Positions 1 through 9,020 are shown, counted from the stretch's first letter. The stretch is 51,989 nt of DNA from Rhizobium sp. Q54 (GCA_945871425.1 CAMBVS010000024.1:1-51989), one strand, 5' to 3'. Translations and numbers: made by a program. The notes: generated by a model not told the origin, from the sequence alone.

Positions 1-57
1 CGGCTGACCCGTGCCAGTCGCCCGGGGGCAAGAAGTCAGATAAAGACTGGGTACGAG

Positions 58-1206
58 ATGCAAACCGGCTTTAAGAAACTCGTCAACCCTGGCCTCGTCG
101 GCGCACTTCTGCTTTCCGGGTGCTCGTTCACTTCGGATGCGTTGTGGCCGTCGTTGTCGGGAGCTGCGCCACGGCAAGCGATGCGGGTGGAGATCCCGCC
201 CTCGACGGCGGAGGTCCGTGCCCAGCAGGCATCGGTGGCGTCCGCCCCTGTCGCCATGGCGCAGGCCCCGGCCCAGCCCAGCAACACCTTCGTCGGCGTG
301 AAGGTCGCGCAGATGCGCGGCGACCTCGGCCGGCTGAACCAGTCGATCAGCCAGCACACGGCCGACCTCCAGCAGATCCGGGGGACCACCGCCCAGAACG
401 CAGCGGCCTACTACGGCACCGTGGCGGCGATCCAGGCGCGCCTGCAGGTCGGCACCACGCCCGGCAACCCGATCCTGCAGCAGCAGTGGAATCAGTCCCA
501 GGCCCAGCTGGACACGCTCAATCTCGACATCGCCAACATGAACTCGCTGTCGACGCGGGTGGCGGCGGATTCCTCGCTCGCCGCCTTCATGCTGGAGGCT
601 TCCAGGGCGACCTACGGGCTCGCCGGCGCCGTCGACGAGGACCACCGGGCGCTCGCCACCCTCGAAGACGACGTCAACCGCACGGTGGTGGCGCTCGACC
701 GCATCCTGAATGAGCTGAACGGCGACCTGCAGCGCCAGACGGCCTACCTCAACAGCGAGCGCAGCAACCTCGCCTCGCTGTCGGTCGGCATCAAGAACGG
801 CGAGCTTCTGGGCCAGGGCCTCGGCAACCGCGCCTTCGCCTCGGCGGCCCCGCTGCCCTCCTCGCCGATCGCGGCATCCTCCGGCGGCTTGGCCTCGACC
901 GACGGCCGGCGGCCGCTGGTCGTCATCCGCTTCGATCGGGCCCGGGTCGACTATCAGCAGGCGCTCTATACGGCGGTCAGCCGGGCGCTCGAGCGCCGGC
1001 CGGATGCGAGCTTCGATCTGGTCGCGGTCAGCCCGACCAGGGGCAACGCCGCGCAGGTGACGCTGAACTCGGCCAATGCCAAGCGGAACGCCGAGTCGGT
1101 GCTGCGCTCCCTGACCGAGATGGGCCTGCCGGTGAGCCGGGTCCAGCTCTCGGCCACCACCTCGGGCCAGGCCCAGAACAGCGAAGTCCACGTCTACGTG
1201 CGCTGA
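58..1206 (+). CDS. OmpA-like lipoprotein with coiled-coil middle, function unknown
   Basis: This 382-residue protein has a lipoprotein signal peptide: a KK-containing n-region, a short hydrophobic core and the lipobox LSGC with the lipidated cysteine at residue 22. Residues about 85-245 are rich in Gln, Asp, Leu and Ala and look like long helices or coiled coil. The last 100 residues begin VVIRFDRARVDY and end in a helix-strand unit (AKRNAESVLRSL, then VHVYV), which resembles a divergent OmpA-like peptidoglycan-binding fold. The inference is an envelope lipoprotein that may contact peptidoglycan. It ends 23 bp from the convergent recR. The ribosome binding site before the ATG is weak, and the promoter may lie outside the window. 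Confidence 0.75.
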   Translation: MQTGFKKLVNPGLVGALLLSGCSFTSDALWPSLSGAAPRQAMRVEIPPSTAEVRAQQASVASAPVAMAQAPAQPSNTFVGVKVAQMRGDLGRLNQSISQHTADLQQIRGTTAQNAAAYYGTVAAIQARLQVGTTPGNPILQQQWNQSQAQLDTLNLDIANMNSLSTRVAADSSLAAFMLEASRATYGLAGAVDEDHRALATLEDDVNRTVVALDRILNELNGDLQRQTAYLNSERSNLASLSVGIKNGELLGQGLGNRAFASAAPLPSSPIAASSGGLASTDGRRPLVVIRFDRARVDYQQALYTAVSRALERRPDASFDLVAVSPTRGNAAQVTLNSANAKRNAESVLRSLTEMGLPVSRVQLSATTSGQAQNSEVHVYVR

Positions 1207-1208
1207 TC

Positions 1209-1224
1209 CCTCCCTCGCGGGAGG
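1209..1224. terminator. Inverted repeat between convergent genes, possible bidirectional terminator
   Basis: The 16 bases form a perfect 6-bp stem (CCTCCC/GGGAGG) around a TCGC tetraloop. They fill most of the 23-bp gap between the stop codons of the lipoprotein gene and recR. There is no T-tract on either side, so it is at best a weak intrinsic terminator. Position and symmetry are the only support. Confidence 0.4.
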
Positions 1225-1229
1225 AAGCG

Positions 1230-1826
1230 TCAGGCCGGCCGGCGCGCCTTCAGCGCGGCCAGGAGCGTGCCGTCGTCCAGATAGTCGAGTTCGCCGCCGA
1301 GCGGCACGCCATGGGCGAGCCGCGTCACCTGCGCACCCGCATCGGCGAGTTTGTCGGCGATGTAGTGGGCGGTGGTCTGACCCTCGACCGTGGCGTTGGT
1401 GGCGAGGATGACCTCGCGGATGCCCCCGGCCCTCACCCGCTCGACCAGGCGCGCGATGCCTAGATCCTCAGGACCGATCCCGTCCAGGGCCGAGAGCGTG
1501 CCGCCCAGCACGTGGTAGCGGCCGCGGAAGGCATGCGCACGCTCCAGCGCCCAGAGGTCGGCGATGTCCTCGACCACGCAGAGCGTCGAGGCGTCCCGGC
1601 GCTCGTCGGTACAGATGGCGCAGGGATCGGCGGTGTCCAGGTTGCCGCAGAGGGTGCAGGCCTTGACCTCGTTGGCGGTCGCCTCGATCGCCTCCGCCAG
1701 CGGAAGCATCAGGAGCTCGCGGCGCTTGAGGAGATGCAGAGCCACCCGGCGGGCCGAGCGCGGGCCAAGGCCCGGCAGCTTGGACAGCAGCCGGATCAGC
1801 CGCTCGATCGCGGCACCGGAACTCAT
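1230..1826 (-). CDS. recR: Recombination mediator protein RecR
   Basis: RecR works with RecF and RecO to load RecA onto gapped single-stranded DNA. The 198-residue length is normal for the family. The N-terminus carries the helix-hairpin-helix ([12 protein letters not shown], residues 16-27). A C4 zinc finger uses Cys57, Cys60, Cys69 and Cys72, and a Toprim domain (about 80-175) follows, including the LATNATVEG stretch. It is the last gene of the dnaX-ebfC-recR run, 16 bp after ebfC, an arrangement common in bacteria. The ATG start gives the full family N-terminus. Confidence 0.97.
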   Translation of the reverse strand: MSSGAAIERLIRLLSKLPGLGPRSARRVALHLLKRRELLMLPLAEAIEATANEVKACTLCGNLDTADPCAICTDERRDASTLCVVEDIADLWALERAHAFRGRYHVLGGTLSALDGIGPEDLGIARLVERVRAGGIREVILATNATVEGQTTAHYIADKLADAGAQVTRLAHGVPLGGELDYLDDGTLLAALKARRPA

Positions 1827-1842
1827 CTGCGGTGGCGGCGGC

Positions 1843-2163
1843 TCAGAACGGCAGCTTCATGCCGGGAGGCAGGCCCATGCCGCCCATCACCTCGGCCATC
1901 GCCTTCTGGCTGGCAGCCTCGGCCTTGCCGCGGGCGTCGTTGCAGGCAGCCACGATCAGATCCTCGAGAACCTCGATCTCCTGCGGGCTGGCGAGCGAGG
2001 GGTCGATCTTGATCTGACGCATCTCGCCGCTGCCGGTCATCGTCACCTTGACCATGCCGGCACCCGACTGACCGGTCACCTCCTGCTGGGCGATCTTGGC
2101 CTGCGCCTCCTGCATCTTCTGCTGGGCCTGCTGGGCCTGCTTCATCATCTTGGCGATATTCAT
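1843..2163 (-). CDS. ebfC: YbaB/EbfC family nucleoid-associated protein
   Basis: This small 106-residue protein belongs to the YbaB/EbfC family of dimeric DNA-binding, nucleoid-associated proteins. It starts [25 protein letters not shown], with the Met/Gln-rich helix typical of the family. The conserved core follows ([20 protein letters not shown]), then a helical segment with [12 protein letters not shown] and a Gly/Met/Pro-rich end. Its ATG overlaps the dnaX stop codon as ATGA, so translation is probably coupled. Position between dnaX and recR is the standard context and supports the call. Confidence 0.95.
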   Translation of the reverse strand: MNIAKMMKQAQQAQQKMQEAQAKIAQQEVTGQSGAGMVKVTMTGSGEMRQIKIDPSLASPQEIEVLEDLIVAACNDARGKAEAASQKAMAEVMGGMGLPPGMKLPF

Positions 2164-3884
2164 GAGTCCACGTCTCCTTCCTCGGGCGGCGGCTCTTCGG
2201 CCACCGCCGGGGTCTCGTCATCAAGGTCGCGCACGGCGACGATCTCGGCGCCGGGAAAAGCGCACATCACCGCCTGGACCAGCGGCAGCCCGCGGGCGCG
2301 TTCGAAGCGGTCGAGTTCCGCCGCCTCGCGTTTCTCGGTCAGCGTCTTCTCGCCGTCCGCGGTCGACAGGCTGACGATCCAGCGCCGGCCGGTCCACTCC
2401 GAGAGCAGCTGCCCGACCCGGTTGGCGAGGTCGGCAGAGGCGCCCGGATCGAGGCGGAGCTCGAGCCGGCCGGGCTCGAGGCGGACGACATGGGCATAGG
2501 TTTCGAGCTGTGCCTGGATCAGGGCCTCGCGACGCTCGGCGAAAAGCGCCACCACGGCCTCGAAGGTCGCCGGCATCTGGGCGGACGACGCCGCCGGCGC
2601 CGCCGAGGCGACGGCGACCGCGGGCGCGCCGCCGCCGACCGCCCGGGCCCCGCCGCCGCTTCCCCCGCCACCGCCGGGCCGTGCCGGCGCCGCGGCCTGG
2701 GCCGGGGCGGCCTGCAGGCGGCGGACGAGGTCGCCCGGCGTCGGCTGGTCGGCGACATGGGCGAGCCGGATCAGCGCCATCTCCAGCGCCGGCAGCGAGG
2801 ATTCCGCCTGCTGCACCTCGGCCAGGCCCTTCAGCAGCATCTGCCAGGCGCGGGTCAGCGACGGGATCGGCAGCTTGGCCGCCAGCTCCTTGCCACGGAT
2901 CGCCTCGACCTCGGCCAGGCCGAGATCGGCCTCCGCCTCCGGCGCCAGCTTGAGCCGGGTCACCAGATGGGTCAGCTCCAGCAGGTCCTGGACCAGCTGG
3001 CTCGGGTCGGCGCCTGCCCTGTACATCCTGCCGACGGTGTCCAGCGCGTCGCCGATCCGCCCTTCCATCGCCGCCTGGAACAGATCCAGGAGCTGGCCGC
3101 GGTCGGCGAGGCCCAGCATCTCGGCGACCTCGGCTTCGGCGATCTTGGTCGATCCGCCCAGCGCGATCGAGCGATCAAGCAAGGACAACGCATCGCGGGC
3201 CGAGCCCTCGGCGGCGCGCGCGATCAGCCGGATCGCCCCCGGATCGGCCTCGACCCCTTCCTTGCCGGCGATGGTCGCCAGGTAAGCGGAGAGGTCCGAA
3301 AGGTCGATGCGCTTCAGGTCGAAGCGCTGGCATCGCGACAGCACGGTCACCGGCACCTTGCGGATCTCGGTGGTCGCGAAGATGAACTTCACGTCCGGCG
3401 GCGGCTCCTCCAGCGTCTTCAAGAGCGCATTGAACGCCGGCGTCGACAGCATGTGGACTTCGTCCAGGATGTAGACCTTGTAGCGGGCGGAGACCGGCCG
3501 GTAGCGGATGCCGTCCACCAGCTCGCGGATCTCGCCGATACCGGCACGGCTGGCCGCGTCGATTTCCAGCACGTCGACATGACGGTCCTCGGCGATGTCG
3601 ACGCAGGGGCCGCAGACCCCGCAGGGGCTGATCGTAGGCCCGCCGCTGCCGTCCGGCCCGATGCAGTTCAGCGCCCTCGCGATGATGCGGGCGGTCGTGG
3701 TCTTGCCGACGCCGCGCACCCCGGTCAGCATGAAGGCATGCGCAATGCGCCCAGAGGCAAAGGCATTGGAGAGGGTGCGGACCAGCGCCTCCTGGCCGAT
3801 CATCTCGGCGAAGGTGGACGGCCGGTACTTGCGTGCGAGGACGCGGTAGGGCTGGGCGGAGGTCGGCGGGGTCGCGTCGGACAT
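2160..3884 (-). CDS. dnaX: DNA polymerase III subunit gamma/tau
   Basis: DnaX is the ATPase of the clamp-loader complex of DNA polymerase III. From MSDATPPTSAQPYRVLARKY the protein has 574 residues. The Walker A motif GVRGVGKT is at 55-62, the zinc-binding cysteines are at 74, 88, 91 and 94, Walker B reads ILDEVHML, and the SRC-box segment is LSRCQRFDLKR. A Pro/Ala/Gly-rich linker near residue 430 precedes the C-terminal polymerase-binding tau domain. The reading frame is open a further 44 codons upstream but there overlaps the SRP RNA gene, so I chose the internal ATG at 3884. I did not identify a frameshift site for a separate gamma form. Confidence 0.96.
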   Translation of the reverse strand: MSDATPPTSAQPYRVLARKYRPSTFAEMIGQEALVRTLSNAFASGRIAHAFMLTGVRGVGKTTTARIIARALNCIGPDGSGGPTISPCGVCGPCVDIAEDRHVDVLEIDAASRAGIGEIRELVDGIRYRPVSARYKVYILDEVHMLSTPAFNALLKTLEEPPPDVKFIFATTEIRKVPVTVLSRCQRFDLKRIDLSDLSAYLATIAGKEGVEADPGAIRLIARAAEGSARDALSLLDRSIALGGSTKIAEAEVAEMLGLADRGQLLDLFQAAMEGRIGDALDTVGRMYRAGADPSQLVQDLLELTHLVTRLKLAPEAEADLGLAEVEAIRGKELAAKLPIPSLTRAWQMLLKGLAEVQQAESSLPALEMALIRLAHVADQPTPGDLVRRLQAAPAQAAAPARPGGGGGSGGGARAVGGGAPAVAVASAAPAASSAQMPATFEAVVALFAERREALIQAQLETYAHVVRLEPGRLELRLDPGASADLANRVGQLLSEWTGRRWIVSLSTADGEKTLTEKREAAELDRFERARGLPLVQAVMCAFPGAEIVAVRDLDDETPAVAEEPPPEEGDVDS

Positions 3885-3925
3885 GCTTCCGGCCGGGTTC
3901 CTGCGCCTTGAGCTGAAAATAGGGT

Positions 3926-4022
3926 GAGAGGCTGGACGGCGACCCGGGCCGAAACTCGTTACGGCTGCTTCCTTCCGGACCTGACCGGGTTGGCGAGGAG
4001 CCCGTCCACCGACCAACCTCTC
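3926..4022 (-). ncRNA. ffs: Signal recognition particle RNA (4.5S, small bacterial type)
   Basis: The minus strand carries the invariant apical domain GGTCAGGTCCGGAAGGAAGC with its GGAA tetraloop and the asymmetric loop that binds Ffh. The ends pair perfectly: GAGAGGUUGG at 4022-4013 with CCAGCCUCUC at 3935-3926, giving an RNA of about 97 nt. A short T-rich stretch (TATTTT) follows the 3' end. The RNA recruits Ffh and directs nascent membrane proteins to FtsY. It lies 41 bp upstream of dnaX on the same strand, the usual alphaproteobacterial position. Confidence 0.96.
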
Positions 4023-4028
4023 AACGTC

Positions 4029-4059
4029 TTTATATCAGTCCGGGCCGGGGTCGGGGCAA
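4029..4059 (-). promoter_or_regulatory. Putative promoter of the SRP RNA gene
   Basis: On the minus strand a TATAAA -10 hexamer (4034-4029) lies 6 nt before the first paired base of the SRP RNA (G4022), exactly where a stable-RNA promoter should place it. A TTGCCC at 4059-4054 could be the -35 element, but the 19-bp spacer is long. The -10 is convincing and the -35 is tentative. Confidence 0.6.
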
Positions 4060-4095
4060 GGGGTCGGTCCCTGGCGCGGCCCGCCGGGCGGAGTT

Positions 4096-4554
4096 ATGCA
4101 CAGGGTCATGCGTGACACCCTGACGCTCCGGCCGGCCCGGCCGACGGATCTGCCCTACTGCCGGGCGCTCTACTACGAGGCGATGCGGCCGACCATCGAG
4201 CGCCTGTTCGGCTGGGACCAGGCACGCCAGGATACGACCTTCGAACGCCAATGGCGGCTCGACGAGGTCCTGATCCTGGTCGAGGAGGGCCGGGACATCG
4301 GCTGGATGCAGGCCGCCGAAGCCGACGGCGCGGTCTTCCTGAAGCAACTCTACGTCGATACCGCACATCAGTCGCTCGGGATCGGGACCCAGATCCTCTC
4401 GGGCCTGATCGACCGGGCTCATGCACGCAATCTTCCGGTGACCTTAGGCGTCGTCAAAGGCAACCCGGCGCTCAAGCTCTACGAGCGGCTGGGATTCCGC
4501 CTTACGGGGGAGGACACCCACAAGGTCTATCTGCGGTGCGATCCCCGCGCCTGA
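4096..4554 (+). CDS. GNAT family N-acetyltransferase
   Basis: This 152-residue protein has the GNAT fold: the first strand and helix (LTLRPARPTDLPYCRALYYE), the central strand pair ending in FLKQLYVD, the acetyl-CoA pyrophosphate loop QSLGIGT, and the terminal NPALKLYERLGF signature. Such enzymes move an acetyl group from acetyl-CoA to an amine. The acceptor cannot be told from sequence; the remote family resemblance is to YjdJ/Rim-like single-domain members. The ATG at 4108 is an alternative start, since neither start has a well-placed ribosome binding site. It converges on the MarR gene with 9 bp between stops. Confidence 0.85.
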   Translation: MHRVMRDTLTLRPARPTDLPYCRALYYEAMRPTIERLFGWDQARQDTTFERQWRLDEVLILVEEGRDIGWMQAAEADGAVFLKQLYVDTAHQSLGIGTQILSGLIDRAHARNLPVTLGVVKGNPALKLYERLGFRLTGEDTHKVYLRCDPRA

Positions 4555-4563
4555 GGACCGGGC

Positions 4564-5079
4564 TCAATCCGGCTCGCCGTCTTCGCCCGCGGTCTTCGGC
4601 GCAAGCTTCGCCGCCTGCCCCTGCAGCTTGGCGAGCAGACGGTCGAGCGCGCGGCGCTCCTCGGGCTCGAGCGCGTCCAGGAGGCGCGCCTCGCGTTCGA
4701 GCGCCAGGGGAACGATCTCGCGGTAGATGCGCCGGCCGGCGGCGGCAAGGGTGAGGAGCTGGCGCCTGCGGTCGGTCTCGTCCGGCACCGCGACGACGCG
4801 CCCGGAGGCCACCAGGCGGGCGACGGCGCGGCTGACCCGGACCTTGTCCATGGCGGTCAGCCCGACGATGTCGCTGGCCGAGAGCCGGCCGTGGCGGCCG
4901 AGCTGGGCCATCACCCGCCATTCCGGGATGGTGAGGTCGAATCGCTCGGCATAGATGCGGGCGATCGCCCGGCTGACGGTGTTGGATAGGACGGAGAGCC
5001 GATAGGGCACGAAGCGCTCGAGGATGAGGCTCGAGACCTGTTCGGCTGTTTCCGTCCGAGGGCTTGGCATTAGTTTCAT
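4564..5079 (-). CDS. MarR family transcriptional regulator of the tyrosine degradation operon
   Basis: This 171-residue protein has the MarR winged-helix fold: a dimerisation helix ([21 protein letters not shown]), the helix [15 protein letters not shown], the recognition helix [17 protein letters not shown] and a wing with [17 protein letters not shown] sequence. It is transcribed away from hpd, and an 18-bp palindrome covers the shared control region. That arrangement suggests it represses or activates hpd and its own gene, probably in response to an aromatic acid; this is inference. The first ATG (5079) lies inside the palindrome. A second in-frame ATG at 5070 is outside it and may be the real, near-leaderless start. 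Confidence 0.88.
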   Translation of the reverse strand: MKLMPSPRTETAEQVSSLILERFVPYRLSVLSNTVSRAIARIYAERFDLTIPEWRVMAQLGRHGRLSASDIVGLTAMDKVRVSRAVARLVASGRVVAVPDETDRRRQLLTLAAAGRRIYREIVPLALEREARLLDALEPEERRALDRLLAKLQGQAAKLAPKTAGEDGEPD

Positions 5080-5092
5080 ACGAAACTATTAT
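5064..5092 (+). promoter_or_regulatory. Sigma-70-type promoter of the hpd operon
   Basis: TTGGCA (5064-5069) and TATTAT (5087-5092) are separated by exactly 17 bp and read toward hpd. This is close to the housekeeping consensus and rare in such GC-rich DNA. The first transcribed base should lie near 5099, leaving a short leader with AAGGAG at 5115-5120, 6 nt before the hpd ATG. Confidence 0.75.
5071..5088. promoter_or_regulatory. Palindromic operator, probably for the divergent MarR regulator
   Basis: TAGTTTC and GAAACTA form perfect 7-bp half-sites around ATAC. The palindrome fills the spacer of the hpd promoter and overlaps its -10 element, so a bound dimer would block RNA polymerase. It also covers the first ATG of the MarR gene, which fits autoregulation. 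MarR proteins typically bind inverted repeats of this size. The assignment to this regulator is inferred from position. Confidence 0.75.
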
Positions 5093-5126
5093 CTTCGCCA
5101 ACCGACCCCTGGTCAAGGAGCGCCAT

Positions 5127-6197
5127 ATGACCCAGAAGACGGGGACCCTGAACCCGATGGGCACCGACGGCTTTGAATTCGTCGAGTACACCGCCCCCGA
5201 TCCCCGGGCGCTCGGCCGCCTGTTCCAGACCATGGGCTTCACCGCCGTCGCCCGGCACCGCTCCAAGGACGTGACGCTCTGGCGCCAGGGCGACGTCAAC
5301 TTCATCGTCAATGCCGAGCCCGACAGCTTCGCCCAGTCCTTCGCCCGCGTGCACGGGCCCTCGGTCTGCGCGCTGGCCTTCCGGGTCAAGGACGCCGCCG
5401 CCGCCTTCAAGCGCGCGGTCGATCTCGGCGCCAAGCCGGTCGAGGCGCGTGTCGGCCCGATGGAGCTGAACATCCCCGCGATCCGCGGTATCGGCGGCAG
5501 CGTCATCTACCTGGTCGACCGCTATGGCGACCGTTCGATCTACGACGTCGACTTCAAGCCGATTCCCGGCGTCGATCCCACCGCCAAGGGCGTCGGGCTC
5601 ATGACCATCGACCACCTGACCCACAACGTCCATCGCGGCCGCATGGACGAATGGGCCAGGTTCTACGAGCGGCTCTTCAACTTCCGCGAGATCCGCTACT
5701 TCGACATCGAGGGCAAGCTGACCGGCCTCAAGAGCAAGGCGATGACCAGCCCCTGCGGCAAGATCCGCATCCCGATCAACGAGTCCTCCGACGAGAAGTC
5801 GCAGATCGAGGAGTATCTCCACGCCTACAACGGCGAGGGCATCCAGCACATCGCGCTCAGCTGCGGCGACATCTACGACGCGGTCGAGCGCCTGAAGCAG
5901 CGCGGCGTCGAGTTCCTCTCGGACGTGCCAGACACCTACTACGAGATGCTGGACCAGCGCCTTCCCGGCCATGGCGAGGACGTGGCCCGCCTCAAGCGCG
6001 AGAAGATCCTGATCGACGGCGCGCCGACCGAGAACGGCGGCATCCTGCTGCAGATCTTCACCAAGACGGTGATCGGCCCGATCTTCTTCGAGCTGATCCA
6101 GCGGAAGGGCGACGAGGGCTTCGGCGAAGGCAACTTCCGCGCCCTGTTCGAATCGATGGAGCAGGACCAGATCAACCGGGGAGTGCTGACGGCATGA
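5127..6197 (+). CDS. hpd: 4-Hydroxyphenylpyruvate dioxygenase
   Basis: This non-haem iron enzyme converts 4-hydroxyphenylpyruvate into homogentisate, the second step of tyrosine breakdown. The protein has 356 residues, the usual bacterial length, with two vicinal-oxygen-chelate halves. The iron ligands are visible as His163 (IDHLTHNV), His241 (QHIALSC) and Glu322 (FFELIQRKG). The C-terminal helix [15 protein letters not shown] is typical. I chose the ATG at 5127 because AAGGAG sits 6 nt upstream; a TTG at 5064 would extend the frame into the promoter. The stop overlaps the next gene as ATGA. Confidence 0.97.
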   Translation: MTQKTGTLNPMGTDGFEFVEYTAPDPRALGRLFQTMGFTAVARHRSKDVTLWRQGDVNFIVNAEPDSFAQSFARVHGPSVCALAFRVKDAAAAFKRAVDLGAKPVEARVGPMELNIPAIRGIGGSVIYLVDRYGDRSIYDVDFKPIPGVDPTAKGVGLMTIDHLTHNVHRGRMDEWARFYERLFNFREIRYFDIEGKLTGLKSKAMTSPCGKIRIPINESSDEKSQIEEYLHAYNGEGIQHIALSCGDIYDAVERLKQRGVEFLSDVPDTYYEMLDQRLPGHGEDVARLKREKILIDGAPTENGGILLQIFTKTVIGPIFFELIQRKGDEGFGEGNFRALFESMEQDQINRGVLTA

Positions 6198-7336
6198 AGG
6201 ACTGGATCTCCCTTCCCCGCCGCGAAGGCATCGCCTCCCGCCAGGCGCATGCCGACCTTCCGGCCGGAACCTACGAGCGCGAGATCGGCAAGGAAGGCTT
6301 CTTCGGGCCTGCGACCCAGATGTATCACCGCCACCCGCCAACCGGATGGGTCGACTGGGAGGGCCCGCTGAAGCCCCGCGCCTTCGACCTCGCCAAGCTC
6401 AATGCTGCGCAGGCCTCGCCGTGGGATGCGATCGAGGTGCTGCACAACGCCCATGTCCGCATCCGCCATTGGCGGCTCGCGGGATCCATGGATCATCTGG
6501 TGCGGAACAGCGACGGCGACGAGCTGATCTTCGTCCACGAGGGGGACGGCGACCTCTTCTGCGACTACGGCCATCTCACGATCCGCGACGGCGACTATAT
6601 GATCCTGCCGCGCGGGACCCAGTGGCGGATCACGCCGCGATCGGCAATGACAGCACTCCTGATCGAGGCGACCAACGACGGCTATCGGCTGCCCGATCGC
6701 GGCCCGCTGGGCGCTCACGCCGTCTTCGATCCGGGCGTGCTCGACGTGCCGGCGATGGACGAGACGTTCAAGGCGCAGCAGACGGAGGAGCCCTGGCGCG
6801 TGACGGTGAAGCGCCGCGGTCTCTTGTCCACCATCACCTATCCCTACAACCCGCTAGATGCCGTCGGCTGGCAGGGGACGCTGACGCCGGTTCGGCTCAA
6901 CTGGCGCGACATACGCCCAGTGATGAGCCACCGCTACCACCTGCCGCCGTCGGCACACACCACGTTCGTCGCCTCCCGCTTCGTCGTCTGCACCTTCGCG
7001 CCACGGCCGGCGGAAAGCGATCCTGGCGCGCTCAAGCTGCCGTTCTTCCACAACAACGACGACTTCGACGAGATGATCTTCTATCACCGCGGCAAGTTCA
7101 TGAGCCGCGACAACATCCATCCCGGCATGGTGACGCTGCATCCCTGCGGCTTCCCGCACGGACCGCACCCGAAGGCCTTCGCGCTCGCCGCCAAGTCGGC
7201 GGGCGGTCACATGCTGGATGAAGTGGCGGTGATGGTCGACACCCGCGATGCCCTCGATATCGGCCTCCTGCCCGAAGGCGTCGAATGGGCTGGGTACGTC
7301 GATTCCTGGAAGAAGAAGCCGGACGCGGCCGAGTGA
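6194..7336 (+). CDS. hmgA: Homogentisate 1,2-dioxygenase family protein
   Basis: The enzyme opens the ring of homogentisate to maleylacetoacetate using Fe(II). This copy has 380 residues, somewhat shorter than the 430-440 of many HmgA proteins. The C-terminal cupin keeps the expected ligands: His286 in PFFHNND, Glu293 in DFDEMIF and His322 in GFPHGPHP. The N-terminal part contains [12 protein letters not shown] and [13 protein letters not shown], typical cupin strands. It overlaps hpd by 4 bp (ATGA) and precedes the fumarylacetoacetase-like gene, so pathway context supports homogentisate as substrate. A related aromatic substrate cannot be excluded from sequence alone. Confidence 0.9.
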   Translation: MKDWISLPRREGIASRQAHADLPAGTYEREIGKEGFFGPATQMYHRHPPTGWVDWEGPLKPRAFDLAKLNAAQASPWDAIEVLHNAHVRIRHWRLAGSMDHLVRNSDGDELIFVHEGDGDLFCDYGHLTIRDGDYMILPRGTQWRITPRSAMTALLIEATNDGYRLPDRGPLGAHAVFDPGVLDVPAMDETFKAQQTEEPWRVTVKRRGLLSTITYPYNPLDAVGWQGTLTPVRLNWRDIRPVMSHRYHLPPSAHTTFVASRFVVCTFAPRPAESDPGALKLPFFHNNDDFDEMIFYHRGKFMSRDNIHPGMVTLHPCGFPHGPHPKAFALAAKSAGGHMLDEVAVMVDTRDALDIGLLPEGVEWAGYVDSWKKKPDAAE

Positions 7337-7349
7337 AGAGGAACTCCCG

Positions 7350-8342
7350 ATGAAGCTTGGATCGTTGAAGCAGGGCGGCCGCGACGGCACGCTGGTGGTC
7401 GTCTCTCGCGACCTCTCCCGCGCCGTCCGCGTGCCTGAGATCGCCCCGACCCTGCAGGCGGCGATCGAGGACTGGGACCGCACCGCGCCCGAGCTCCGCT
7501 CGATCTATCGCCTTCTCGGCGAGGGCCATGCGCCCGACGCCTTCGCGCTCGACGTGAAGGATCTCGCCTCGCCGTTCCCGCGCGCCTACCAGTGGGCCGA
7601 CGGCTCCGCCTATCTCAATCATGTCGAGCTGGTGCGGAAGGCACGCGGCGCCGAGATGCCGCCCTCCTTCCTCAACGACCCGCTGATGTACCAGGGCGGC
7701 TCCGACCGGTTCCTCGCCCCCACCGATCCGATCCCGGCGGCGACCGAGGACTGGGGCATCGACTTCGAAGGCGAGGTGGCGGTCGCGGTCGACGACGTGC
7801 CGATGGGCGTGACGGCGGAGGCGGCGCGCGGCCACATCAGGCTCGTCCTCCTGGTCAACGACGTTAGCCTGCGGAACCTCATCCCGAACGAGCTGGCGAA
7901 GGGCTTCGGCTTCTTCCACGGGAAACCGCCGACTGCCTTCGGACCGGTCGCGGTCGATCCGGCCGAGCTGGGCCCGGCCTGGGACGGCGGCAAGCTGCAT
8001 CTGCCGTTGCTCGCCACGCTCAACGGGCGCCGGGTCGGCTGCCCCGATGCCGGCGCCGACATGCAGTTCGACTTCCCGGCGCTGATCGCGCATGCGGCGA
8101 GGACCCGCCCGCTCGCGGCCGGCACCCTGATCGGCTCGGGCACCATCTCCAACCGCGACCGCGCCAAGGGCTGGAGCTGCATCGCCGAGGTGCGGATGAT
8201 CGAGACCATCGACGAAGGCAAGCCGCGCACCCCGTTCATGCGTTTCGGCGACAGCATCCGGCTGGAGATGCGGGATGCCGCCGGCCGGTCGGTCTTCGGC
8301 GCGATCGAGCAGACGGTCGTCCGCGTCGATCCGGCGGCGTAG
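7350..8342 (+). CDS. Fumarylacetoacetase-like hydrolase (FAH family)
   Basis: Expected role: cleavage of fumarylacetoacetate to fumarate and acetoacetate, the last step of the pathway. The 330-residue protein has the FAH fold with metal ligands Glu140 and Glu142 (DFEGEVAVAVDD) and Asp171 (LLVNDVSLRN), plus the late GTLIGSGTISN motif. The length matches the shorter bacterial FAH-family fumarylacetoacetases rather than the 420-residue eukaryotic type. The start at 7350 follows a purine-rich AGAGGA at 7338-7343 and lies 13 bp after hmgA. It is placed before maiA in the same operon, which is the main reason to prefer fumarylacetoacetate as substrate. Confidence 0.88.
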   Translation: MKLGSLKQGGRDGTLVVVSRDLSRAVRVPEIAPTLQAAIEDWDRTAPELRSIYRLLGEGHAPDAFALDVKDLASPFPRAYQWADGSAYLNHVELVRKARGAEMPPSFLNDPLMYQGGSDRFLAPTDPIPAATEDWGIDFEGEVAVAVDDVPMGVTAEAARGHIRLVLLVNDVSLRNLIPNELAKGFGFFHGKPPTAFGPVAVDPAELGPAWDGGKLHLPLLATLNGRRVGCPDAGADMQFDFPALIAHAARTRPLAAGTLIGSGTISNRDRAKGWSCIAEVRMIETIDEGKPRTPFMRFGDSIRLEMRDAAGRSVFGAIEQTVVRVDPAA

Positions 8343-8371
8343 ACTGGCGGCCCACCGCCCCGGGAACAGGC

Positions 8372-9013
8372 ATGAAGCTTCACGGCTATTTCCGATCCTC
8401 CGCCGCCTTCCGCGTGCGCATCGCCCTCAACCTCAAGGGCCTCGCCTACGACAACGCCTTCGTCCACCTGCGGAAGGGCGACCAGACCAGTGCCGAGTAT
8501 CTCGGCCTGAACCCGCAGGGGCTGGTGCCGACGCTCGAGGACGGACCTCACGCCCTCACCCAGTCGCTCGCCATCGTCGAGTACCTTGAAGAGACCCATC
8601 CCGCGCAGCCGCTGCTGCCGAAGTCGCCGGCGGAGCGCGCGCGGGTCCGGGCGCTGGCTCAGATCATCGCCTGCGACATCCACCCGATCGACAACCTGCG
8701 TGTCCTGCAATACCTGCAGCGCGAGATGAAGGCCGACGAGGCGGCGGTCGGTCGCTGGTTCAACCACTGGATCCGGCTCGGCTTCACCGGGCTCGAGGCG
8801 ACGCTGGCGAAGGACAAGGCCACGGGGCGGTTCTGCCACGGCGAGGCGCCCGGCCTTGCCGATATCTGCCTGGTGCCGCAGGTCTTCAACTCGCGGCGCT
8901 ACAGCCTGGACCTCGGTCCTTTTCCGACGATCGTCCGGATCTACGAGGCCTGCATGAATGAGGCGGCCTTCGACCGGGCGCAGCCGTCGAAGCAGCCGGA
9001 CGCGGAACCTTAA
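8372..9013 (+). CDS. maiA: Maleylacetoacetate isomerase (zeta-class glutathione transferase)
   Basis: The enzyme isomerises maleylacetoacetate to fumarylacetoacetate using glutathione. The 213-residue length and zeta signature fit: the N-terminal thioredoxin-like domain starts KLHGYFRSSAAFRVRIALN, with the SS...RVRI glutathione site, followed by GLVPTLEDG and QSLAIVEYLEE. The C-terminal helical domain has CDIHPIDNLRVLQYL and the ADICLVPQVFN motif. The eukaryotic SSCSWR cysteine is Ala here, as in many bacterial members. It is the last gene of the hpd operon, 29 bp after the FAH gene, and converges on the DsbA gene with a 7-bp gap. Confidence 0.95.
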   Translation: MKLHGYFRSSAAFRVRIALNLKGLAYDNAFVHLRKGDQTSAEYLGLNPQGLVPTLEDGPHALTQSLAIVEYLEETHPAQPLLPKSPAERARVRALAQIIACDIHPIDNLRVLQYLQREMKADEAAVGRWFNHWIRLGFTGLEATLAKDKATGRFCHGEAPGLADICLVPQVFNSRRYSLDLGPFPTIVRIYEACMNEAAFDRAQPSKQPDAEP

Positions 9014-9020
9014 GCGCGGG

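Noticed and set aside
3885..4016. N-terminal extension of dnaX by 44 codons
   Set aside because: It overlaps the SRP RNA gene and reads as random Arg/Pro-rich sequence, whereas the family begins near the ATG at 3884.
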